Part shown: in pieces, positions 49,649 through 57,193 of the stretch | Layout of the letters: every line of letters begins with the position of its first letter | How positions within the stretch are numbered: position 1 is the first letter of the stretch | Made by a program: the position numbers and the translations under genes | From: Cupriavidus plantarum | GTDB lineage: Bacteria; Pseudomonadota; Gammaproteobacteria; Burkholderiales; Burkholderiaceae | Reading direction: 5' to 3' | Assembly (NCBI RefSeq): GCF_905397285.1 | Contig: NZ_CAJPUX010000003.1 | Span: forward strand, 372,001 to 436,000 | DNA length: 64,000 nucleotides | Notes under the pieces: model-generated | Seen by the model: the letters and a program-made list of their open reading frames with translations, nothing else | Told to the model about the DNA's origin: nothing | The model's database searches: none

Positions 49649-50578
49649 TCAATTCACAGAAGGCGAGGCACCGACAAAGAAGTAACGCCCACCGTCTGAG
49701 ACATAAGCCTGTATCTCGTACGCTGGACAGACCTCCATTGCGGCCTTCATCGCATCAACAATGACAGCGTGCATATCGTTCGAATCTTGAACGAAGTAGG
49801 TCACAGGCTCTGGCACTACGATGCCCTTCGAAGACCAGTAGCGCTTTTTGTTGAGCTCGTGCGCATCAAACTCTTTGGTAACGTACTTCGCAATGTACGC
49901 AGCCAACGCATGACGCTTCCACTTGCCGCCTGTCTTTGGATTACGAACGTCCACATTCCCGTTAGGACGGCCCTGCTCATCAAGCCCAACGACACGACGC
50001 CAAACAGCGCGCACGAGGTTGTACACGAGACGACCATGCACAGCGACGTGGATATGCCAGGCGCCACGCTTCTGCGGCTCAGGCACCGCAACGTAGTGGT
50101 ACATACCGGCACGTTTCATAGCCCGCATGAACGCCTTGAAATCCGCCTTCAAACGCTCGATGTCCTGCATGTTTTCGCGGTACGTAAGTGTCAGCAGCCT
50201 GTCAGCCTGAATTTCCTGACAACGCAAACGAACGTTCTTGCGCGCACGCTTTGCCGATGCGTGCCGAGACTGCTCGACATTCTCGGACTCACCTCGCTTT
50301 GCACGAGGCAGGGCACGAATTTCGTCCATGCGCTTACGCACAGCGAGCGGGTAGCCATAGAAGTTCACCGAGCCGTCGCCCTCGAAATACCGCATCCGAC
50401 CAACGATAGTGTCTTTCCACGCGCTATCGACAAAACCGCGCTCGACATCGGCCTGTCGCATCCGCTCCTGATAGGCAACAGCATCGGTCGTACCGTCACA
50501 GAAGGGGGTCACGCCATCGTCATATCCTGCGATGGCTTTTGAATCTTGATAGTCCTGACCTATAATCTCATCACGCAT
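49649..50578 (-). CDS. Phage replication initiator, HUH endonuclease
   Basis: A 309-residue rolling-circle Rep. The three motifs are in order: RLLTLTYREN (about 127-136), the metal-binding HUH motif WHIHVAVHG (about 174-182), and YIAKY with Tyr228 and Tyr232 as candidate nicking residues. It should nick the plus-strand origin and start phage DNA replication, like pII of Ff phages. It begins just downstream of the hairpin-rich intergenic region that follows zot. Confidence 0.9.
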   Translation of the reverse strand: MRDEIIGQDYQDSKAIAGYDDGVTPFCDGTTDAVAYQERMRQADVERGFVDSAWKDTIVGRMRYFEGDGSVNFYGYPLAVRKRMDEIRALPRAKRGESENVEQSRHASAKRARKNVRLRCQEIQADRLLTLTYRENMQDIERLKADFKAFMRAMKRAGMYHYVAVPEPQKRGAWHIHVAVHGRLVYNLVRAVWRRVVGLDEQGRPNGNVDVRNPKTGGKWKRHALAAYIAKYVTKEFDAHELNKKRYWSSKGIVVPEPVTYFVQDSNDMHAVIVDAMKAAMEVCPAYEIQAYVSDGGRYFFVGASPSVN

Positions 50579-51081
50579 GGCGAGTGTCCTAAACGTGTCG
50601 CTATGTAGGCCCCGGTCTGCACCAACAGATGCGGGGCTTTTTCTTTGCGGCCTCGAGGAGATATCGCCCGGAAAGCCGCGCCAGTACTTGTGTTCTTAAG
50701 TGTTATTACTTCAAGTCTAGGGGCTCGCTTCGCTCGCCCCGACTCGTGCTCCTCCGTGCGCGCGGTCGGGGCGAGCTTCGATGCCCCTGCGATTCGCGGA
50801 GACAGCCCGTCAAACGATCTTTGCTGAATCCCGGTGCCTACCCACCTTGATGCGCTGAAAATCGCTTGCAGGGGCTGTGGCGCGATGATCGCCGCGCCTT
50901 CCCATCACTCATCGCACCGCCCGCTACTCGGGTGCGCGAGCCTCGCTGAGCCGCTCGACAACGACCCGGAGGCCTGCCACCCGCCTATGCGATCCAGCCC
51001 GACCCCAAACGCGCCACCACTCCCGACGCTAGACGCAATAACGTGCCACGGATCCAGCTGCGATCGTGAAACAAAATTGCG
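50579..51081. other. Hairpin-rich phage intergenic region, candidate origin and packaging signal
   Basis: This region holds 503 bases without a convincing gene, between zot and rep. It holds at least five inverted repeats: GCCCC/GGGGC at 50609-50637 followed by a T-rich run; GGGGC/GCCCC at 50720-50740; CCCCGAC/GTCGGGG at 50737-50771; GGGGC/GCCCC at 50768-50787; and GCGAT-G-ATCGC at 50882-50892 inside a larger GGCGCG/CGCGCC dyad. Some compete: CTCGCCCC at 50733-50740 also pairs with GGGGCGAG at 50768-50775. Filamentous phages keep replication origins and the packaging hairpin in such a region. The first hairpin could also be a plus-strand terminator. Confidence 0.6.
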
Positions 51082-52320
51082 CTAACCCTCAACCGACTCG
51101 TGTGCGGCCTCAACACGAGGCTTAGGCTTCGACGAGAACGAACCCTCGGCTGGCGTAACACTCACCTGCGGCGCGTCACAAACAGCAACCATGTCAACGT
51201 CGCCATAGCTGTAGCTCACTGCGCAGTCACTCACACGGCGAACCTTGTACCCCGCCTCAACGAGCTCATCCGACGTAGTACTGAAAACACGCTGACCGTT
51301 CTGAGACATAGCAAGCGAGTACACCTGACGCCCCGAGGCGAGCCTAACCAACCCCTGAACATGAACGCCAAGTCCGGAAAAAGGTCCGGCAGGTGAGGCA
51401 GACTTCCTGACGCCAGAAGCCGAGACGGCGGACGCACCCCCTACGCCGTGATCATCCGCGTGCGGGGCTACGGAGCGCGACGGGGCGACGACAGACGACG
51501 CTCCAGAAACACCCTGCAGCTGAGAAACAGCCGCAGGGTGGGCGGCATCCTTAGGCTTAGTCTTAACAGCAAGCGGGTTCATAGGCTTACCGCTGGACAA
51601 CATCAACACGAGAACGACGAGCGCAATAGCGAGGCCGATGAACGGCCACCGCCGCCATAAAGGAACGATGTCGTTAGCGGCCAGCTCAGCACCGGCACCG
51701 GACTTAGTGTGGGACTTGTAGAACTTGAAATACCGCTTGTCGTATCGACGAACGGTGGTGTTCACGACCTCACCCCGAACACCGTCCATAACCTTGCGGA
51801 TATAACCGCTATTACTGCCGAGCGCCGTAGCCTTGCGGACCTTGTAGCAGACCTGAACCAAGTCCACGATGTCTTTACAGACCTTGCCATAGCTCTGCGT
51901 GATCAACAAAACGTCAGCGAGCTCATGCCGATGCATGGCGTACCACTCGCGAACCTTGCGGCCAGTGCCATCACGCGGCAGACACATGTGAGCTTCATCT
52001 ACGACGTACAGCGGACCTGAGCCACTCTCCGGATGTCGCCAAAGGTCACCGTAGCACTCCATAGTAGAAAAAGGGCGCAGGTAGACCTCATCGTCGGCAA
52101 CGTCACCGAGAGCAGCCGAAAGACCAACACGCTTCTCAGCTCGACCCTTCGCATGCGTACGAACATCGATCAGCGCACGCTGTTCAGGTGGCAACTCGTC
52201 AAGAACGAGCGGCAGGTTCGTAATGACCTTACGACCCTGATTGAGCGCCGGAAGAACGTGGAAGGCGACAGCCTCATAACTCTTTCCGCCGCCGGGGGCA
52301 CCAAGCAGAAGATTAATCAT
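51082..52320 (-). CDS. zot: Zot/pI-like phage assembly ATPase
   Basis: A 412-residue protein. The N-terminal ATPase domain has Walker A GAPGGGKS (residues 7-14) and Walker B PLYVVDEAHM (about 103-112). One membrane segment lies at about 225-243 after WRRW. The periplasmic part carries a Ser/Ala/Val-rich linker and a C-terminal domain with three Cys. This is the layout of inovirus pI/Zot, the inner-membrane motor that extrudes the virion. It starts two bases after the stop of the 87-residue gene. Confidence 0.93.
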   Translation of the reverse strand: MINLLLGAPGGGKSYEAVAFHVLPALNQGRKVITNLPLVLDELPPEQRALIDVRTHAKGRAEKRVGLSAALGDVADDEVYLRPFSTMECYGDLWRHPESGSGPLYVVDEAHMCLPRDGTGRKVREWYAMHRHELADVLLITQSYGKVCKDIVDLVQVCYKVRKATALGSNSGYIRKVMDGVRGEVVNTTVRRYDKRYFKFYKSHTKSGAGAELAANDIVPLWRRWPFIGLAIALVVLVLMLSSGKPMNPLAVKTKPKDAAHPAAVSQLQGVSGASSVVAPSRSVAPHADDHGVGGASAVSASGVRKSASPAGPFSGLGVHVQGLVRLASGRQVYSLAMSQNGQRVFSTTSDELVEAGYKVRRVSDCAVSYSYGDVDMVAVCDAPQVSVTPAEGSFSSKPKPRVEAAHESVEG

Positions 52321-52322
52321 CG

Positions 52323-52586
52323 CTAGGCCTCCAGCGCCTCAAGGCGCTCCTGTATCAACTCCAACTTCCGCATAGCCGCATAGGACCGCGAAGCAAGCAC
52401 CTCCAGCTGCTCGTCCCAATCGTTGTCGCCGAACTCGTTTTCATGCTCGTAATCCTCCCGAGACGTGACCTCGGATGCCAGGTCATTAAAGGCGTCCCGC
52501 GATTCGTCGTACTCAGCTTGGTAGTGCGCGGCAAGATCAACCAACCGTGCAATGAGAGCGCGCCTCTTGAACCCAAAGAGATCCAT
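52323..52586 (-). CDS. Unknown 87-residue helical phage protein
   Basis: An acidic, mostly helical protein without membrane segments. It has a basic start, MDLFGFKRRALIARL, an acidic middle with EDYEHENEFGDNDWDEQ, and a C-terminal helix, MRKLELIQERLEALEA, with coiled-coil-like spacing. It lies between the pVI-like gene (3 bp before) and zot (2 bp after). The standard Ff gene order has nothing there. A soluble partner of Zot/pI is a possible role, by position only. Confidence 0.75.
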   Translation of the reverse strand: MDLFGFKRRALIARLVDLAAHYQAEYDESRDAFNDLASEVTSREDYEHENEFGDNDWDEQLEVLASRSYAAMRKLELIQERLEALEA

Positions 52587-52589
52587 GAC

Positions 52590-52934
52590 TTAACTCCCGA
52601 GCCGTGTGAACGGAATTACCTGCAGAGCAAGCTTGATCCCGATAGCCGCGAGAATGATCGCTAGACCCTCACCAACCCGGAGAAGACCGACGACATTCAC
52701 AAGGTCGGCAGGAGCTCCGGATAGGTACTGAGCGGGGTTCAATGATGCAAACGCCTCAGTACCGGGCAACCCATTAAGGACCGTGCCCACGAGCCGCAAC
52801 ATCCCTTCGAAGGCCCAGCAAACCAGATCGGTACCAACCAGCCACGCCGCGGCGAACGCAGCAACAGCCAGCGACCCAAACCAACCCGCGAGCGCGGCGA
52901 ACTTAGCCAACACCGCAGTGAAGAAAGCACCCAT
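52590..52934 (-). CDS. pVI-like minor coat protein (DUF2523 type)
   Basis: A 114-residue protein from ATG 52934. There are two or three hydrophobic segments: MGAFFTAVLAKFAALAGWFG to about 42, and a C-terminal one with GEGLAIILAAIGIKLALQV. The layout is that of inovirus pVI-like proteins, which sit in the inner membrane and cap the end of the virion with pIII. It starts 8 bp after the pIII-like stop. GGGG lies upstream. Confidence 0.8.
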   Translation of the reverse strand: MGAFFTAVLAKFAALAGWFGSLAVAAFAAAWLVGTDLVCWAFEGMLRLVGTVLNGLPGTEAFASLNPAQYLSGAPADLVNVVGLLRVGEGLAIILAAIGIKLALQVIPFTRLGS

Positions 52935-52942
52935 AAGACCCC

Positions 52943-54433
52943 CTAGAAAATGATTTTGCGAGCCGTGAAAGTGGCCGTGACAAGCACAACAAGCCCGAGG
53001 GCCTGCCATATCCAACAAGGAACCGAAATGTCGTACGAACCGTAAGAACCGAGCCGACCGCCCGGATTAACCGCCAACCGCCAAACGGGGCATTGACCAG
53101 AACCGAAGGTAGGAAACATCGTCTTGACAGCCTGAAAAAACGGAGTCGCCTGTACATCAGGCTTATTGGCCTGCCACACGCCGGCAATTCCCTGCGGATA
53201 CTTCTGCGTGTAGAGCTTAGGAAGCTCAGGCATCGACGAGTCGGTGAACTGGATAACCGTATCGTTCTCCTGACCTGTAGAGGTATGAGACTCGCCTGTA
53301 GTGTTATTGGTGACAGTCGTCGTCGTGTTGTTCGTGACGTTCCAAACCATCGTGTTCGTACCAGCGGTATTCCCGGTCTGACCGAGGGTCATGGTGGGGG
53401 TGGTAGTCGTTGTCGTCGTGATCGAATCACCGTTGGCATTGGTGCTATTCGAGCTAGACACCGTTGACTTGCCGGTGACAGGCGTAGAAGGAAGGCCCCA
53501 CGAGGCCGAGTCGACCGCATCCACAGGAACCCAGCCGCCGTTGTCATAAATATTCCGAACGACATCGGGAGCCATGCCCGGCGAAGAAGTCATCTTGTCC
53601 GTGATGGCCTGCTGAATCTGCGTATCCGTGGCGGGCGCGCTATCAACCGGCGCGACATAGCCAGGAGGCACGCAGGTACCAGAAACATTCGAGTGCGTAG
53701 GAGCGCAACCCGCGTTCCTACCCACCTGATAAGTTCGAGTGAGGACATCGACAACCACGCCATCCGACTTCCTCGCACGCTGGACAACGCACCACGCACC
53801 ATCGGCACCGGCTGGATCAGTCCTCAAGACCGTGTAAATAGTCCCGTTCGGCCCGCTAGCAGACGTTTGAGCAGCCATATACATCACGCAAGTATCAAAG
53901 GCGTTCGAGGAGATGTACTGACTGCCGAGATTCCAATAGCCACCAGACGCAGGGTATGGCTTACCGTTCGGCGCTTGCTCCGGGACACCGTTCTTAGTCC
54001 ATTGCCCATTGACCCACTGAATACCCTTCTCAAGCAGGATCGAACCAATGATGCCCGCTGCAATGCCGCCCGGCGTCGTGCGAGCGACACCGACGACACC
54101 ACGACCAATCGACCCAAGCGGGGAACGAATGATGTCCTGCACAGCAACACGTGCAGCGCCCCCGAGTCCGCCACCGACAGGTATTTCCATGACGGCTCCG
54201 CGAGTCATCGTCACGCCGCCCGCATCGGCAGCAATACCAGACGGAACACCAGCACGACCGGCGCTATAAGCGTTCAGATCGCGCATCAACTGGTTGACCT
54301 GAGCCTGACTGGTCGAACCAACGATGTTCCCGTTCCCATCCCAATGGATGATCGTCTGACCGCGCGCCTGCCCAACGAAAAACAGCGCCACAAAGAGCGC
54401 TGTCAATATCCATACCTTGTAACGGTTAATCAC
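52943..54433 (-). CDS. pIII-like adsorption protein
   Basis: A 496-residue protein from GTG 54433, which overlaps the preceding stop by four bases (GTGA). It has a signal peptide (about 1-26, ending ARGQ), an N-terminal domain, and a Thr/Asn-rich linker with runs such as ITTTTTTTPTMT and NNTTTTVTNNTTGES. The C-terminal domain ends in a membrane anchor (about 472-490) and the basic tail TARKIIF. This is the layout of the tip protein that binds the host pilus. Its receptor is not known. Confidence 0.88.
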   Translation of the reverse strand: MINRYKVWILTALFVALFFVGQARGQTIIHWDGNGNIVGSTSQAQVNQLMRDLNAYSAGRAGVPSGIAADAGGVTMTRGAVMEIPVGGGLGGAARVAVQDIIRSPLGSIGRGVVGVARTTPGGIAAGIIGSILLEKGIQWVNGQWTKNGVPEQAPNGKPYPASGGYWNLGSQYISSNAFDTCVMYMAAQTSASGPNGTIYTVLRTDPAGADGAWCVVQRARKSDGVVVDVLTRTYQVGRNAGCAPTHSNVSGTCVPPGYVAPVDSAPATDTQIQQAITDKMTSSPGMAPDVVRNIYDNGGWVPVDAVDSASWGLPSTPVTGKSTVSSSNSTNANGDSITTTTTTTPTMTLGQTGNTAGTNTMVWNVTNNTTTTVTNNTTGESHTSTGQENDTVIQFTDSSMPELPKLYTQKYPQGIAGVWQANKPDVQATPFFQAVKTMFPTFGSGQCPVWRLAVNPGGRLGSYGSYDISVPCWIWQALGLVVLVTATFTARKIIF

Positions 54434-54531
54434 GATACGCGCCCCCTGAACGCGAGGATGAACACAAAGGCACTGATACCGCCGAGCATCGCGATCAACA
54501 CGTAGAACAGCGCTACCAGTGCCCCCGTCAT
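54430..54531 (-). CDS. 33-residue hydrophobic phage protein, candidate pVII/pIX-type minor coat
   Basis: ATG 54531 opens a 33-residue frame, MTGALVALFYVLIAMLGG and on to FRGRVS. It is one membrane helix with a short basic tail. GAGG lies eight bases upstream, and its TGA overlaps the GTG start of the pIII-like gene (GTGA). Size, hydrophobicity and place between major coat and pIII match the tiny minor coat proteins pVII/pIX. It is too short for standard gene finders. Confidence 0.75.
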   Translation of the reverse strand: MTGALVALFYVLIAMLGGISAFVFILAFRGRVS

Positions 54532-54541
54532 GGCCTTGACC

Positions 54542-54676
54542 TCAGACCTTGCTGACGGCGCGCTTACCGAGCGTGATGCCCTTGAACGCGAGCGCGATAG
54601 CGATAACCGTCACACCGACGGTACCGACGAACGTAGCGACGGTGCTCAGATCCACTGCTGCGAAAATTGCTTCCAT
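54542..54676 (-). CDS. Major coat protein (pVIII-like), leaderless
   Basis: A 44-residue protein, MEAIFAAVDLSTVATFVG then GVTVIAIALAFKGITLGKRAVSKV. It has a short acidic amphipathic start, one membrane helix and a basic C-terminus that would face the DNA. This is the pVIII plan but without a long signal peptide, as known for some Xanthomonas filamentous phages. GGGAG lies seven bases upstream of ATG 54676. It should be the bulk of the virion. Confidence 0.85.
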   Translation of the reverse strand: MEAIFAAVDLSTVATFVGTVGVTVIAIALAFKGITLGKRAVSKV

Positions 54677-54733
54677 GCCTAACTCCCGAAAAAGCCGAGG
54701 AAACCGCCCCGGCAACGGCGGAGGGAAATCCCC

Positions 54734-54892
54734 CTAAACCTTACGAATCAGATCGATGGCAACACCGATACCGAACCCGAAAAACCACGCAGTAATAACC
54801 GCGCCGAAACCCCACGCATATGCGTAGGCGATGTCTTGTGCATTGATGCCAATGAGCGCGAGCTGTTCAGCCGTGCAGCAGGTCCCGTCCAT
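54734..54892 (-). CDS. 52-residue hydrophobic phage protein
   Basis: ATG 54892 opens MDGTCCTAEQLALIGINAQD followed by a membrane helix (about 27-47) and the end DLIRKV. The start shares one base with the stop of the 43-residue gene (TGATG). It lies just before the major coat gene, separated by 57 bp that hold a GC-rich hairpin (CCGCC/GGCGG). The N-terminal Cys pair is unusual. A minor coat role is likely by analogy of size and place. Confidence 0.75.
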   Translation of the reverse strand: MDGTCCTAEQLALIGINAQDIAYAYAWGFGAVITAWFFGFGIGVAIDLIRKV

Positions 54893-55023
54893 CACCGACC
54901 CCGAGCCGCGCAGTACTGCGCATAGAGAGCACGCGACCTAGCGCGATGCGCAAGCAGGGCGGCCGCATCCTCGTCAACCAAGGCACGAACATGCAGCCAC
55001 ATAGAGGCGAGCCGGGCGATCAT
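54892..55023 (-). CDS. Unknown 43-residue phage protein
   Basis: ATG 55023 shares one base with the stop of the ssDNA-binding gene (TGATG), and its own stop is again TGATG with the next gene. The product is soluble-looking, basic and Ala/Arg-rich (MIARLASMWLHVRALVDEDA, then LLAHRARSRALYAQYC...). The two-sided coupling is good evidence for translation. No family is recognised. Confidence 0.65.
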   Translation of the reverse strand: MIARLASMWLHVRALVDEDAAALLAHRARSRALYAQYCAARGR

Positions 55024-55322
55024 CACGCCGACGCAGACGGAGCAGGGCGCGCACCAGCGCGACTGAGAGGCTTGAGGCCCACGACCTCAAAGTCGATACG
55101 GCCATCGCGAACACGCGTACCGAAGTCGGGCAGGTAGTCACCCGGCGGAGTGTCCTTGAGCGCGTCCGCCACCATGACCGTGCCCACGTTGATTTGCTCG
55201 GGCTGACCCTCGCGTTGAGCGGTAATGACGCACTGCGCCTCATGCATCGAATACGGGCGACCAGTCTTTTGCGACGTGCCCGAGCGGCTGTTGATCGCAA
55301 GAATCGTGAGCTTGAAGTTCAT
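55023..55322 (-). CDS. Phage single-stranded DNA-binding protein (pV-like)
   Basis: A 99-residue protein, MNFKLTILAINSRSGTSQKTGRPYSMHEAQCVI, beta-rich with aromatic and basic residues, then a Pro/Ala/Ser-rich tail (RAGARPAPSASA). Size, strand pattern and place as first gene of the structural module match the pV/G5P-type proteins that coat new phage ssDNA before packaging. It is divergent from the HTH regulator, and the shared promoter region contains strong dyads. Confidence 0.8.
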   Translation of the reverse strand: MNFKLTILAINSRSGTSQKTGRPYSMHEAQCVITAQREGQPEQINVGTVMVADALKDTPPGDYLPDFGTRVRDGRIDFEVVGLKPLSRAGARPAPSASA

Positions 55323-55419
55323 GGCTTGTTACCTTTTGAGATGAATGAGACAGGCCGTGCCCGTCCGGAGCCGTTTACCCGGCGTTGTTTACCCACTACA
55401 CTTCGGTCATTGCACCAAA

Positions 55420-55476
55420 CGGTTACTACTAACCGAATGGTGAGCATCATAGTGCTAACCGTTTGGTTACTACTAA
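55420..55476. promoter_or_regulatory. Phage operator pair between regulator and ssb
   Basis: Two dyads are seen: the perfect CGGTTA-CTAC-TAACCG at 55420-55435, and TAACC-GTTT-GGTTA at 55456-55469. In addition GGTTACTACTAA occurs twice in direct orientation (55421-55432 and 55465-55476), 44 bp apart, about four helical turns. The sites lie 13-69 bp before the regulator start and over the region where its promoter and that of ssb must lie. Autoregulation by the HTH protein is the simplest reading. Confidence 0.7.
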
Positions 55477-55488
55477 TTGAGGTTATCT

Positions 55489-55734
55489 ATGAGCTACAAG
55501 GAATTGATTGCTTTGGCGCTGCAAGGCAAAAGCGTCTACCAACGCTCCAAGGAACTGGGCGTGAATCAAATGACGCTAGGAAGGTATGTGAGAGGCGAAC
55601 GACTACCGGACTATCAGACGGCGCTGATGCTCGCCCAAGAAGCAGGAGTAGATCCGGGCGAGGCGTTCGTCATGCTGGCGCAGGAAGAAGCGATGCGGTC
55701 AAGGGTTCAAAAGGGACCCTCTCCGCCAAAATAA
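55489..55734 (+). CDS. Phage HTH regulator, 3' end inside the attachment site
   Basis: An 81-residue protein, MSYKELIALALQGKSVYQRSKELGVNQMTLGRYVRGERLPDY... with a helix-turn-helix at about 16-40. It is likely the phage repressor or regulator. The last codons (GPSPPK) are the tRNA-Ser 3' end repeat, and the stop TAA lies four bases... beyond the 15-bp att core. In the circular phage the C-terminus may differ, depending on where strand exchange occurs. Confidence 0.8.
   Translation: MSYKELIALALQGKSVYQRSKELGVNQMTLGRYVRGERLPDYQTALMLAQEAGVDPGEAFVMLAQEEAMRSRVQKGPSPPK
55716..55730 (+). repeat. attR core: 15-bp direct repeat
   Basis: ACCCTCTCCGCCAAA is identical to 48282-48296. Upstream, GGGTTCAAAAGGG resembles the T-arm of tRNA-Ser (GGGTTCGAATCCC in the real gene), so the phage carries a degenerate copy of about 28 bases of the tRNA 3' end inside its regulator gene. 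Confidence 0.85.
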
Positions 55735-55786
55735 AAAGCTGCTGACTGATTCGACCACCGGCAGACTACAAACGTAGTAAATCTGA

Positions 55787-55823
55787 AGCCGACGCCTGCG
55801 CAAGCAGCCGTCGGTTTTGTTTT
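55787..55823 (+). terminator. Terminator, right copy
   Basis: A 37-bp sequence identical to 48351-48387, with stem CCGACG/CGTCGG and a T-rich tail. It lies between the prophage end and the convergent CNNM gene. It is either the original host terminator of tRNA-Ser or part of the phage att region. Confidence 0.85.
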
Positions 55824-55831
55824 ATTCAGGG

Positions 55832-57160
55832 TTACTCGCCGAACCCCTCCGCCGGCGGCAACGGCGTTCCCGCTTCCGCGGGCAGCTTCGACACCAGCAG
55901 CTGGTCGATCTTGTGATGGTCGATGTCGAGCACTTCGAAGCGGAATCCCGCCACCGTGATCGATTCCGATTTCTTCGGAATACGCTTGAGCGCGTAGATC
56001 ACGAGTCCCGCCACGGTATCGACGTAATCCTCGCCCGGCAGCGTATCGAGTTCCAGGGCCTTCTTCAGATCGACGATCGGCGTCAGGCCATCGACGAGCC
56101 ATGACGAATCGTCACGGCGTACGATCTGTTCGTCCTCGGTCGAGTACAGGATGTCGCCCATCAGCGCGCCGACCAGATCGTCCAGCGTCACCACGCCCAC
56201 CACCAGCCCGTATTCGTTCATCACCACCGCGAAGTTCTCGTGCATCTCGCGGAAACGCGTCAGAGCCTCGGAAAGCGTCAGCGTATCGGGCACCACGAGC
56301 ACGTTCTTGTCGTAATGCTGGCCGATGTCCGCCAGCACGGCCGCACTGTCATGGGCGAGCAACTGCTGCAGGATGTCCTTCGAATCGATATAGCCGAGCA
56401 CATCGTCGAGGTCGTGCCCGCATACGGGGTATTGCGCGTGCGGCTGCGTGACGAGCTTGCGTCGCACGCTCTCCGTGGTTTCGGCGAGGGTCAGGTAGAC
56501 GACGTCGTCCCGCGGCGTCATGATCGCCGGAATGCCCTTGGAGTCGAGTTCGAATACGTTCTCGATCAGATGCAGTTCGTGCTTGCGCAGCACGCCGGCC
56601 TCCGCGCCCGCATCGACCATCGCGGCGATGTCCTCGGTGGTGATCTGATCGACCGGCTTGGTCGGCAGGCCCAGCAGCCGCAGCATCGCATCGGCGGCGC
56701 CGTTGAAGATCCAGACCAGCGGCTTCAGCACCTTGAGCAGCGTAAGGATCGGGCCGATCACGGCGACCGCGCACGCTTCGGGGAACGTCATCGCGATCCG
56801 CTTCGGAATCAGGTCGGCAAACTGGATGAACAGCAGCGTCACGATCAGGAACGAGCCGATATTGGCCACGCGCTGCGCATGATCGACGCTGAGGTAGGGC
56901 AGCAGCGCCTCGTAGGCGAGATCCGAGACATGTTTCTCGCCAAGGATACCGGCGAGGATCGCCACGCTATTCACGCCGATCTGCACGATCGTGAAGAAGT
57001 TGCCGGGTTCCTCCTTCAGGAGCATGACCTTGGTCGCGCGCGCATCCCCGCGCTCGGACATGGTCTGGAGCTTGGTACGGCGCGCGGCCGTCAGCGCAAT
57101 CTCGGATACCGAGAAGAACGCGCTGATCGCCACGAGAAGAAGAAGGGTCAGGACGAACAT
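55832..57160 (-). CDS. CNNM/CBS/CorC-domain membrane protein (hemolysin C family)
   Basis: A 442-residue protein. The N-terminal DUF21/CNNM membrane domain (about 1-180, four segments) starts MFVLTLLLLVAISAFFSVSEIALTAA. Two CBS domains follow (about 205-330), with ESVRRKLVTQPHAQYPV and NFAVVMNEYGLVVGVVTLDDL. The C-terminal CorC/HlyC domain (about 345-425) holds LPGEDYVDTVAGLVI. Members are linked to magnesium or cobalt handling; the hemolysin name is historical. It converges on the prophage right end. Confidence 0.92.
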   Translation of the reverse strand: MFVLTLLLLVAISAFFSVSEIALTAARRTKLQTMSERGDARATKVMLLKEEPGNFFTIVQIGVNSVAILAGILGEKHVSDLAYEALLPYLSVDHAQRVANIGSFLIVTLLFIQFADLIPKRIAMTFPEACAVAVIGPILTLLKVLKPLVWIFNGAADAMLRLLGLPTKPVDQITTEDIAAMVDAGAEAGVLRKHELHLIENVFELDSKGIPAIMTPRDDVVYLTLAETTESVRRKLVTQPHAQYPVCGHDLDDVLGYIDSKDILQQLLAHDSAAVLADIGQHYDKNVLVVPDTLTLSEALTRFREMHENFAVVMNEYGLVVGVVTLDDLVGALMGDILYSTEDEQIVRRDDSSWLVDGLTPIVDLKKALELDTLPGEDYVDTVAGLVIYALKRIPKKSESITVAGFRFEVLDIDHHKIDQLLVSKLPAEAGTPLPPAEGFGE

Positions 57161-57193
57161 GTGATCGATGATGGTGCAGCCATCATGGGGCTG

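Noticed and set aside
51082..52320. Zot considered as a toxin gene
   Set aside because: The protein has the pI-type ATPase and single membrane segment needed for phage assembly; nothing in the sequence supports a separate toxin role.
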